From Oscheius dolichura (lineage: Eukaryota > Nematoda > Chromadorea > Rhabditida > Rhabditidae), in NCBI GenBank assembly GCA_932521035.1, contig OW051496.1, forward strand, positions 6,634,001-6,698,000: a stretch of 64,000 nt of DNA. Reading direction: 5' to 3'. The position numbers and the translations under genes were made by a program. The notes below the pieces were generated by a model. The model did not search any database, was not told where the DNA came from, and saw only the letters and a program-made list of their open reading frames with translations. Position 1 is the first letter of the stretch, and the number at the start of each line of letters is the position of its first letter. Positions 23,653 through 33,756 of the stretch are shown one piece after another.

Positions 23653-24553
23653 ATGGCTAGTAGGTGGTCCAGGATATTGTTACTAGCAATGCGGAGGAGC
23701 AGTACGGTGGTAGCAGAGCGGCCAGCTTTGTGTAACACAGGTTTTCTGATTTGACTTATTTTATTCATTATTTAGCCCTGCCTTCATCCACACGTATTAA
23801 AGAGCACATGCCAGATGCATGCATTAAACCTCTTGTTCTTCGACCTTCATCAGAAAATTCTGAATCTAATGCAAAAGTTCCTACCAAGGAGAAACTTTTG
23901 AGAATTGATTGGATGGTTGAAAAACTGGTGAGCAGCATATAGTAAGCAATGGTTGTTTAGACACCAGAAATATTAAAATCCCGGCTAACTCCATTTTTCG
24001 AAATTTGTAAGCCAGATCTTGAGTTCGAAGATCGTCTTTACAACTACAAGTTACACCAAATATCCCAATTGCATAGTCATATCGCCAAAATACGTATGTA
24101 TTACCGTTACCTTTCGCCGTATAATCGAGTTGAGGTTTGTTGAAAATAGGCCTCCCAGTAAATTTTTTAGCGAATCGGCTCTTGCATTTATGAAGGTGAA
24201 GATGTTATTGTTTTGCTGTGGAGGTTAACAAGGTTGGAGTCAAATTTTTGGTCGTATTTCCCAACATTCCTGACTAAGAAAGAAGTTAGTTCTAATCTTA
24301 TACATTGACTTTCATAACTTTATAGCCTAAATTACTCACTGTTGAAGGTGCCTTGGATATTCACGTTACGCCAGAAGGCGAAGTTTATAAAATCATAAAT
24401 AGAAAAATAACAGCTGCTGATCGCGAAGGAGCACGTGTCATGGCTAAAATAAAAGAAGCTCAAGAAGATGTTGAGAAGAAACAAGAGGAAAAACATTTGA
24501 AAGAATTGGGAGAGGCTTTTGTAGAAGAACAGAAGCGGCAAGGTCGTTTATAA
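23653..24553 (+). CDS. DUF2358-like (C6orf136 family) protein, first of a tandem pair; likely mitochondrial
   Basis: Six short exons give about 250 residues. The N-terminus (MASRWSRILLLAMRRSSTVV) is an amphipathic, Arg/Ser-rich stretch typical of a mitochondrial presequence. The middle (FEDRLYNYKLHQI, VEVEDVIVLLWRL-type strands) and GALDIHVTPEGEVYKIINRKIT follow the layout of the DUF2358 NTF2-like fold: a FxDx..Y helix, a WRL strand, then a 'G...D..G.I..H' strand pair. The C-terminus is a charged helix (EEKHLKELGEAFVEEQKRQ). Biochemical role of this family is unknown. It is followed after 119 bp by a second, clearer DUF2358 member on the same strand. Confidence 0.6.
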
Positions 24554-24661
24554 AAATGTTTTTTAGTTATAGATATGAATATGCTTTACTTATTTTGTCT
24601 ATAGTTACGCCTCTGGTAAATCCATGTTTTCCTCTATTTCTTATGTGTATGTTTGCATATT

Positions 24662-24672
24662 TCTATTTACAG
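24662..24672 (+). promoter_or_regulatory. Splice acceptor abutting the second DUF2358 start
   Basis: TATTTACAG runs directly into the ATG at 24673 in a 119-bp gap between two same-strand genes, the arrangement expected for trans-splicing of a downstream operon gene. Confidence 0.5.
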
Positions 24673-25519
24673 ATGATCAGAGGCTTATGTACGGTACGGG
24701 CAAATTGTAATAACTTATCAGTGGTTCGAGCCTTTTCAGCAAATATTGATTTTTCCCATGAAAGGCCAGCTCATGAGCAACTTGAGCACATTCAGAAGAG
24801 AGTAACGGAAACGGTTAGCACCTAGATAATTCACAAATATTTTTTTAGATGCCGTTGATGTTTCGACAGCGGTTAGATTATACATTTTATCGTAAAGATG
24901 TCTTTTGCGATGATCAAATTTTTGGCAGACAAATACAGTGAGACCATAATGAAGCTGACGATAAACTTTTTTAGCGGGTTAGACGATTTTATGGCTTATC
25001 TAGGTAAACTTAGTATTGCTGGCCAACTGACTGCACCTCATATCGAAATGGAGGTATATAAAACTTACTTACTTTTTTGCAATATTTTAGTTATAGGCTA
25101 TTAGTGTTGTTCCATTCATTGATGATGGAACCGTTCGTTGCCGTTGGCGAATAAAATATGTATCACTTGCACGGCTTCTTTTAAACTGGAGGCTGTTCAG
25201 CAAGAACTATAGAGTTAAAAACGTAAGATTACTAATCAATTTATATGGTATATAATTCAGTTGACATGGTTTGATGGATATTCAATATTTACAGTTGATG
25301 GAAACGGAGATGTCTCAAAAGTTACAATACAGAAGGTAGCCATCAGTATATACAATATGTTTATTTGTGTGATTACAGATGATGCAGGATGAATCGAAGC
25401 TTTTAAACGAACATGAAAGTGCAACAGAGAAACTAAAGAAGAAAATTGCCGTACTTCGGCCGCCAGTCAACGGTGCAATGCATTTTGTAAAAAAAGACGA
25501 AAAAGAAGAAAGGACTTGA
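24673..25519 (+). CDS. DUF2358 (C6orf136 homologue) protein
   Basis: Seven short exons, about 205 residues. The match to C6orf136-type proteins covers the whole domain: LPLMFRQRLDYTFYRKDVFCDDQI-type start (FYRKDVFCDDQI), LDDFMAYLGKL helix, VRCRWRIKYVSLARLLLNWRLF core, and TWFDGYSIFTVDGNGDVSKVTIQKMM, corresponding to the 'YDAYSTFYLNSSGLI..H.LDKLMP' end of the human protein. The family has an NTF2-like fold, often predicted mitochondrial; its reaction is unknown. The N-terminus (RGLCTVRANCNNLSVVRAFS) is compatible with mitochondrial import. It starts immediately after a splice acceptor. Introns are 35-45 bp and end mainly in TAG. Confidence 0.75.
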
Positions 25520-25717
25520 ATAGTTGCTTGTTTAGATAGCGATATAGATTGTTTTTAGCGCTGTGCATCCGGGTATTTGTTAAGAATTTAATAGATTGTT
25601 GCTTTTGTTAAATAATAATAATATTATGTTTTAACTATTGATCATGGGCGTGGTCTTGACCATGTTGGCATATTTCGTTTTCGTTTTCTTATCTATATTT
25701 GTATGCAGGGTTCAGTG

Positions 25718-27272
25718 ATGTTGTCTCGGCAGGTTTTACGCGGTGCTCATTCCACAGCTGCTCACGCTGTTAAATCGCCGAAGGTATTGTTTACAAATTG
25801 GCGTTTATTATATTTATAGGGAGAGCAAGTAACTAAACTGGCCAGTGGACTAACGGTAGCTTCAGTCGACCATTACGGGCCTCTTAGCCAATTGGTTAGT
25901 ATAATCGAGATGGGTATTATGGAATCTTTTTTTCTTCTTTAGGTTTTGGCTTTTCGTGCAGGCTCCCGTTATGAGACTAACAACGAGGGTGGGCTGGTTC
26001 ACCATCTCCGTAATGTTGTCGGAACTGACTCTCAGAAATATCCTGGAATTAGCCTTATGTGGAGTACCGCTGTATCTGGAGGAAATATGGTATTGTAACA
26101 GCTTTCAGTTGCTCATTTTAATTTTAGACATCCTGGACTACTCGTGATTTATTCGGCGTTACTTTAACCGTGCCTCGTGATCAAACTTCCGTTGCTCTTT
26201 CTATCCTTGGCCACGTTGCTGCTAGTCCTGCTCATAAGCCATGGGAGATTGAAAATGTAGGTTTTTTTGACAACACAAATTACCTTTGTTCAAGATTATT
26301 GAATCGTTGAAAGCTGACAATGCTTACAAGCTGGCCTATAACGTGCTATTTGATGATATTCACCGTGCCGCCTATCGAAATGGAGCCCTTTCTCGATCTA
26401 CCTACGCTGCTGGTCATCAAATTGGAAAGATCTGCCACAAGACACTTCAGAAATTTGCTGTAATTTGATTATTAAACATATATTTTTTTTATTTTAGGCT
26501 GAACATTTTGTTTCTGGACAGGCTGTCCTTTTCGGAAGTAACATTGAGCACGATCGTTTAGTTTCCTATGGAGACAACCATGCCCCACTTCAGCAGGGAA
26601 GTGGAAAGTCAGCCGAACCCAGCCCTTATAAAGGCGGAGAATATCGTCGCCAGGCCTCCGGCAACCTTGCTCATGTTATGGTTGCTGGACAAGGAGCTAG
26701 CGGCAGTGACTCCAAAGCTTTAGCTACTCAAGCAGTACTTCTGGCTGCCCTTGGGCGTGATGCATCTGTCAAGTATGTCAAAAGATTGTAGTTTTTGTAT
26801 TTTGTAGATTTTCTAATGTTGCCGGAAATGGTGTTGTCTCTAAAGCTGTCGGTGAGCAGGCAGGTGTCAGCTCTTTCCAAGCAGTTCACCAGGATGCCGG
26901 CCTTGCCGGAATCTACATTGTGGCTGATGGAACTAAAATACAAAAGGCTGTGGTCACCGCTGTCAATACGCTTAAAAATTTCAAGATTCCTGATATCAAA
27001 AGTAAGATTATATTCATTCTTTGTTTCAAATAATTTTAGTCGCCAAAACCCGAGCCACAAATGATCTTCTTCGAGGATCTGCTCACAGTTTGGAACATTC
27101 TATTGAGCGATCTGCTCAAGTTTTGAGCGGTGTAAAAGATGGAGCTATTGTCAACGCCATTGAGCAAGTCTCCAGTTCCGATGTCGAAGCAGCCGCCAAG
27201 AAACTTTCGTCTAAATTTTCTATTGCTAGCTATGGAAATATTCATGAAGTGCCTTACGTCGATACTTTGTAA
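25718..27272 (+). CDS. UQCRC2: Cytochrome b-c1 complex subunit 2 (core protein 2)
   Basis: Core 2 subunit of respiratory complex III in the mitochondrial inner membrane, a catalytically inactive relative of the processing peptidase. The presequence MLSRQVLRGAHSTAAHAVKSPK is followed by the peptidase M16-like fold: RAGSRYETNNEGGLVHHLRN, where the zinc motif HxxEH of active peptidases is absent as expected, then DLFGVTLTVPRD, HRAAYRNGALSRSTYAAG, VLFGSNIEHDRL, and a Gly-rich hinge YRRQASGNLAHVMVAGQG. It ends IHEVPYVDTL. About 440 residues in 8-9 exons with 31-48 bp introns. It starts soon after a TATGCAG acceptor, 198 bp after the preceding gene. Confidence 0.93.
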
Positions 27273-27315
27273 TTCTTTAAAGTACATTTCTAAAAACTCA
27301 TTTGTAAAAGTAGAG

Positions 27316-27321
27316 AATAAA
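27316..27321 (+). terminator. Poly(A) signal of UQCRC2
   Basis: AATAAA 44 bp past the UQCRC2 stop and 120 bp before the next same-strand start. Confidence 0.5.
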
Positions 27322-27439
27322 TAGTCATTTTGAATTTTATTGTGTTTATCTGCTTTGGATTGTCCAATATTATTTTTTTAATCTTCTATAGCTGATTTCT
27401 TTTTATTAATTAAAGTAGTTTACAGTATAATCGATCGTA

Positions 27440-28621
27440 ATGACCAAAAATTTGCCAAGTGAAGTTACACCAGAATTGGTAGAAAAGTTTAAAAAGGCTT
27501 TGCTGGAATTCAAAGAACCAGATGAAGTAGGCCCACATATCTTATTGCAATATGTTTAATTGCAGCCAGAATTGGTTGCTCGGCAAGATATTTCCATCAG
27601 GCAACACCCATGTACAGAAATTGAAGATTATTTTGAATGGGTTACTCGAACAGGCAAGCCTGCTATTTCCTGGGATATTGTTAGACCAGCGTTTCTATGG
27701 AAAGTAAAGGTTTTTCTTTATTATTTTAGCTTTCTAGTTTAACTTACAGTTTGTGTTGGACGAAATGATTCGATTAGAAAAATCTAAATTGAAAGAAGGG
27801 GAGAAGATTAAGCTAGACAAAGACACGGATTTCAAGCTAAACTTTATTAAAGAGCGAGCAGCCGAATATGAAGGACCACCTTTTACCTTTCAACGAATTT
27901 GTGAGCTGCTAATTACTCCTTCTCGTCATTATAAAAGATTGGACAAATATATTCGAGCTCTGGATAAGAATATAAACGTTATTACTGTGATTACCGAAAT
28001 GGGCCTTAGGTTTGTAGTGTTATTAATTATTCTCAATGTTTGAAATATTTTTTTAGGATAACAGGTGCTGATTGGCCAATGCCAGAGAATTCCACAGATG
28101 GTAAAGTAGAGCAACATTTTTTTGGAAAAGTCGTAAGTAATTTGTAAAAAACTAATGCATGTATTATAGGATGAGTTAGACGGATTGACACCTGCTGGAG
28201 ATTTGCAAAAACCTACTGTTGAAGTGACGGCGGTAAACTCTTCTATATTTTTGTAATTCACCTTATTGTATAGATTCCATTCGGCCCTGTACTACCGAGC
28301 GCTTTCACTACTCCGTCGAATGAACTAGACCAAGAGCAAATGGAGCCTATAGACATGACGAAAAAGTCGGAAGGATGTAATCATTTAAACAACACGGAAC
28401 CTATGGAATCAGAAGTGCCCGAAACGAAGACAAACGATGCACCTGTGCAATCTGCAACTGAAGAGAAGGCAAAAGAGGCTGTAACACCGCCGCAAGCTGG
28501 TGATGCTCTTGCGGTTGACATACCTTTACCTTCGTCCCCTACGTTGAATGCGCAGTCTGAAGCAGTGGAAGTTCAAGCTGAAAAGCCAAAGCAGGAGGAA
28601 TCTCCTATGGATCAACCATAA
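27440..28621 (+). CDS. PPP4R2: Protein phosphatase 4 regulatory subunit 2
   Basis: Regulatory subunit of the PP4 serine/threonine phosphatase, active in DNA-damage recovery and centrosome or snRNP maturation; the worm counterpart is PPFR-2. The globular half carries the family pattern: an acidic helix, IEDYFEWVTRTGKPAISWDIVRPAFLWK (human: LEPYLRHVARTGETVYPWSLLKPLF), and the hallmark FTFQRICELLITPSRHYKRLDKYIRALDKN. A Glu/Thr/Pro-rich disordered tail ends SPMDQP. About 310 residues from seven exons. The start at 27440 follows a TTTACAG acceptor by some 15 bases. It is the last of the same-strand cluster and converges on the innexin gene 200 bp away. Confidence 0.93.
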
Positions 28622-28821
28622 GCTTATATGTACTATTATCTGTTTTTGTCCTGTAAGTCTACCGATCTCTTTATGATTGTCCGAATATAAAACTGTTAAG
28701 ATATTGATCATTAAAACTTTATATAATCTTCTGGCAACAATTCAATAATCACATACGACATTTTTTGGTGTGTACCACGTTATTAAGTGAAATCGAAAGC
28801 TTTTGTGGGGAAAGTGAGGTT

Positions 28822-30222
28822 TTAGCGAGGGAGTGTGGCAGTTGTATTTGGTGAGTCAAATGAGTCATCGGATTTCGTTTCATAGCGGTCCTTAAAATTC
28901 CTGTAGAGTTCCACTGTCAGATCACCAGCCAGCATGTCGCCACCATTGGTTTGGATTAGTCGCAAAAGAAAAACTCCATCAGCCGTGAGGAAGTTGTTCA
29001 CAAAATTGGCAACCTATGTCTACCATTTCAAGGAAAAAAGGGGGAAATCTTACTTTGCTCTGCTCCTCCTTTGAAGGAGTAGAACTGAGGATGCCGGCAC
29101 ACCTGAGATATTTGCTAACAAATTCTCGTTGGTAATTCTTGACGAAGAGCGCGACAATCCAGTAGCAGAGTCCTATCAGGGTGAAAACTCCGAGGATAAG
29201 ATACCAGAACCAGAGGAAGACGTAGAACTTCTCCGTGTACATGTTGATCATCAATACACACTGGACAGACCAGCGGTGGACGGCTCCGAGCACTCGAACC
29301 TGTACATTTTGGGATGTCTTACTCTATCGGGGAGAGACTCACGTTGAAGTCACAGAGGGTGACCCTGGGAAAGTGTCCGGTCTCCTTCCAGCTTCTTCCG
29401 TTAATCAAATCGGTAAAGATGTGCCATCCCCAGAAGGAGTTATCCGTGCCGAGGAAAGCATTGAAGATGACATATTGGAGAAGAATATTCACGACGTAGA
29501 GAAGCTTTGTGAAACAGTACAGCATGACCAGGAAGACGCCGCTCTTACGGATCTTGGAATGCCAACCGGCCGCTGAAATTGGCCATTTTTGGGGGGATAA
29601 GAGGTGGAGCAGTACATTGCTTGAGTTCTCGTTGAAGTTCGAGGGCTTCTCGGAAGTGGCTTGCGGCTTTGACCACCTGGTTTTGGCGGTCCTTGCTGGC
29701 GATGTTCTTCTTGATCTAAAAGCGGGGATTGTTCCCGTCAAACTTTTCCCACCTTGGCGCTGTTCTCCAGCACTTCGGTAACGTTGATGCCGGAGGACTT
29801 GTTGAAGGCCTTCCAGACGAGGCAAGGGATGTAGAACATGAAGGCCTGGGCGGCCAGCACCAGGGGCACCCACTGGTAGTAGGTGATGTCCCTCTTCTCC
29901 TCTGACATGAAGTACTTCTCGGGGCTCTCGTCGTCCGGCAAAAAGTACGAGCCCTTGATGAAGCAGAACGTCTCCGCGTATTTCTCCCAAGCACCCGTGA
30001 ATTGGGCAGGCACCCAGCACTGGAAACGGATTAATTTGTTGGAGGACGATGGCGGGAGAACGGCACCTGGATGGGCTTTCCGACGTACTGGGCAGAGGCC
30101 AGAGTGATGGCCATGATGGCGGTCAGCAGTGCCGTGTACTGGTAGTTCATCCGGTCCAGGAGGTCATTGGACTCGTAGGACCGCCTGATCTTGTTCACAT
30201 AGGGTACTAACGCCCCGATCAT
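28822..30222 (-). CDS. Innexin gap-junction protein
   Basis: Invertebrate gap-junction channel subunit with four membrane passes. Signature parts are the N-terminal SNDLLDRMNYQYT helix with TM1, the first extracellular loop CWVPAQFTGAWEKYAETFC, the diagnostic YYQWVPLVLAAQAFMFYIPC at TM2, a cytoplasmic loop (KDRQNQVVKAASHFREAL), TM3 (SGVFLVMLYCFTKLLYVVN), the second loop ending FPRVTLCDFN, and TM4 (FYVFLWFWYLILGVFTLIG). The C-terminal exon has the usual LTADGVFLLRLIQTNGGD segment, then an acidic Ser/Thr-rich tail. About 400 residues in six exons with short introns. Nematodes have many innexin paralogues, so no specific symbol is given. Confidence 0.93.
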
Positions 30223-33200
30223 CCTAGGAGGACCGCTCTGAAGAGGGGCAGTGATTATAGGTGGCTGGAGGGAAGACGGGGGGGGGGGGGGTTAAATTAT
30301 TCAGACAGAGAGGAGAGGGCAGGGACAGGTTGGAACGGTGCAATGTCGAGACAAGAGTGACTAACAAAAAAAGGGAAAGCTTTCAAGGCGGCTCTCAATT
30401 ATGACACAAGAAGATGAGTAAGAGGAGAGATATTTGTGCACAGGAGAAGATCTGGACAGGAGATCGGAAGCAGGGAGAGCACAGGGGAAGCGCTGTGTTA
30501 TAGTGCTCCCCGTCATCTCTCTGGTGCCAACCGTGACTGTCAGATCACGTAATCGCATTGCGATCAGGTCCCGTCGATCAATGGAAGGCGAGGTCGAAAC
30601 GATGGGGGCGATGAGAGGGGGGATACTTTGCCGGCTACCGGCCAACCGTGAACAGTCATATCATGGCCAGGAGGACCGCTGGGATCAGTGACCCGCCACC
30701 GGGCTGAGAGTTCAATGTAGATTATGAGTAATAATGATGATAAGAGAGCAAAACAGGAGGAAAGCAATAAACAGTCGGTGACGATGATTCTTTGAGCTCG
30801 GAGAGGGATAGAACAACATATTTCCGTTGAGGGAGGCAGGCGAGTGGACAGAGGAAGACAGGCACCCTCTCTGTCTCCGAAAAGGACCGACAAAGGAGCA
30901 GAATGAACAGACTAATTGCCCGTGGAATGAAGGGAATTCGTCGTCGAAAGCGTGGCGAGGTGAGGGCGCCATCAAAAAGGACAACTAAAGGACGACCGGC
31001 GGACGATATGAAAACAATGCGGACGATGCATTTTTGCCGTGTCTCTTACAAGGGGCCCGTCTGCCTGGCTAATAAGCAGCCGGCCAGCTGGAGACAGCCA
31101 CAATTAGACAGCCGGAAACAATAAAAGAAGAAGAAGCAGAGATGACTGATGGCAGTGTCTCATGCAGAGACTACTACAGTCCCATCGATTTTCGGTCGGG
31201 AGATAAAATAGACAGGTTCCGACTGGGAGCGGAGGACGGTCGCTCTCTCCGGTAATACGCATTTAAGCGAGGAGGCTGTTATGGGCAAAAAGGTGACGAC
31301 GGCCACGGCTGGAGGTGGTCTTTTCCGTTTGATGTTTGTCAAGAGGAAGAGAGATAAGCCGGAGAGGGGTACGGTAAGAGGGCCACAGTTAGACAGCCGA
31401 CCGCGGGAGGACAACGCCGACGAAACGGTGCTCATTATACTATCGCCGGGGTGTCTAGTCATCGATTCGTCTATTTCGTATTCCTCAAAAAAACGGAGAC
31501 AGCCAGACAGACAGGCGATGAGAGGGCGGACACCGAGCAGCGTGGAAAAGGGCACTATTCTATGACTTTTTGGGGGAGAGACGGGTGGGGACAACCTTAC
31601 GGGGAGTCGGTAATTGGAGGACGGGAAATGAAGGACACGGGTGGAAATGGATTAGAGGACAAGCGCCACCTCCATTTCTGTATTTTGTGATACGAAGAGA
31701 ATGGGAGATGACTCAGAAATGGCATCGTTGCTGCAACACAAATTAGTCGGAAGAAAAGCGGAGACTATTGGGAAAAGAGAGAAGCAGGAGTACCCGTACA
31801 GTCTCGGCAGTCAGAGGAACCCGTGATGGGTTAAAATTTCGGAGGGGGTTGAAGATGCTGACAAATGTTTTTTACGATCTATGAAGTTGCTTCTCTTATA
31901 AAAATAGAACAATAGATGATGATGGGGAGGAGGAGATAAGAACAAACTGGGGGGCTGGACAAAATATGAGGCAAAAGGGGAAAGGCGTGATGCAACAGGA
32001 GCCGGGCCAACCGCTCGCTACAAAAGGGCGAGAGGTGTGAATTGCCGGCGATTAGACGCCGTGCCCCCAGAGGGAAAGAGATCGCCTTGACCCCCTAGCG
32101 CCCTCTCTGCCTCCTCCCGCAAAATGGAACCTGACGGCGGCTGGCAGGAGGCAAGACCAAACACGGACAACAATGCCACATTTGCATGGAGAGACGCCGT
32201 CTGTCGCACCCGAGTCGATCTCTCCCTTATTGGGCAATCGATTCGGAAATATTTGAAGGAGTCAGAGATCAGCGAGCTTTTATGTTTGAGTTATCGCCTC
32301 TCTGAAACGGCAGCAACTACTGGTTTCGAGCAGGAGGACCGCCCACTGGGAGTTCAGTGGCACCGGTTAGACGAAAGGGGAGGGGGACAGTGCAGGGGAG
32401 CAGAGATAGACAGAGGGGATGACTGGACAGACGGGGAGCTGTAATGTCTGGGGAGGGCCTGGTAAGGGCCGGCCTCACTTTTACAGCTGCAGGCGACAAA
32501 GGGAGGAGGGAGGACGGAGCGGGTAATGCAGAGAACTGTGGCCGGCTCGAGTCTCGTGGCCAAAGTATCAACAAGTCAATCGGCCACATTAACATGGCCA
32601 GCTCGTCCGTCTGATTTTCTAGAACGAACCGAGGCATGCCCTTTCGGTAGTAATCCCACCAGTTCAAAGAGGGCAGCGAGCGGACAAGCCAAAAGAAAGT
32701 TCCAAGTTTGCAGCTGGATGCGCACGGGGCAGACAGCAGCTGCATGATATGAGATTGACCTCCTCCCCCTGGCTTCTCCCTTTGGTGTGCCCCTCCCTGT
32801 CTGGTGTTAAAGTTCGATCGATGGTGCCGCTTTTGTGGCCGGGCCTCTGATTATCCCAGGGTTGACGAGTCAAAGGCAATTTCGGCAGAGGGGGAGACAA
32901 GCATGGGAACCGAGTTATAGCTTATTGATTCTGCTGAGGAGAGAGGTTTTTCGGCTCTGTTGATGACCGGGCAGAAAGGGCAATGGGGAAGCTTTATTTA
33001 TATGTGAGGGAGAGGGGGCTGTAAACGGCCCTTCGGCTTGGCTCTAATATGTTTATCAAGATAGGAGGAGGGCCTTTTGGATCTGTCTGGCCAGGGCGAT
33101 TCAAATCGGATAATTTCTATCGGATAATAACCAACAACCCACCAGAAATAACATCGAACAGGCGGATCTGTGTAGAGGAGAAAGCCAACAAGCGGTATAA

Positions 33201-33756
33201 AGGAGTAAACACTCCCCCTCCTCCCTGGCCATGGCTATTTTCGTGGCTTTCTATTTTGACAGGGACAAGAGAAGACAACTCACCATGGCTGCCGCCGCGG
33301 TCGTCTCGTCTCTGATCGTCTGAATTCCCACCGGCCGCGAATTACAAGCCCCCTCCTTTTTGTTGATAGAATAGAGCAGAGAATATTGTGGGAAACTGTT
33401 CATCCCCCTCCCCATCTGTCTTGTTTATTTTTATCTCTCCTCGTCTGGCACAGGGTGCTGGAACAGAGGAAGGAAGTCTGCCACCCCGTCGGGATTAGTG
33501 ACTCTTACGCAATTTCCCGCGATGAGACCAGCTTCTTACATGATTCTTGACGCCGTTATTCTCGAGGAACGAGCTGAGAAACAAGATCCGTGCCTCGGCA
33601 CGATGGACCTCAGCCTCTTTTTGCCTCGGTGCCCAGTAGACTTATAAGGAGTGGCCGAAGCAGAGGAGACACGCCCCACGATCCGGAGGATCACCTGCTT
33701 CTCATCCGACCCTACTCTCGTCCCCGCTCTTCCCGCGTCCTTTCTCTTCTCTCAAT
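30223..33756. other. 3.5-kb gene-free region between divergent innexin and hedgehog-related genes
   Basis: The largest gene-free stretch in the window. It must hold the innexin and hedgehog-related promoters. Open frames exist on both strands but overlap one another and show no splice or family support. It contains a 14-base G run (30278-30291) and small repeated words such as GCCACARTTAGACAGCCG at 31097 and 31382 and GCCAACCGTGA at about 30526 and 30640. Confidence 0.55.
30278..30291 (+). repeat. Poly-G tract (14 G)
   Basis: Uninterrupted run of 14 G just upstream of the innexin start; prone to length errors in sequencing. Confidence 0.85.
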
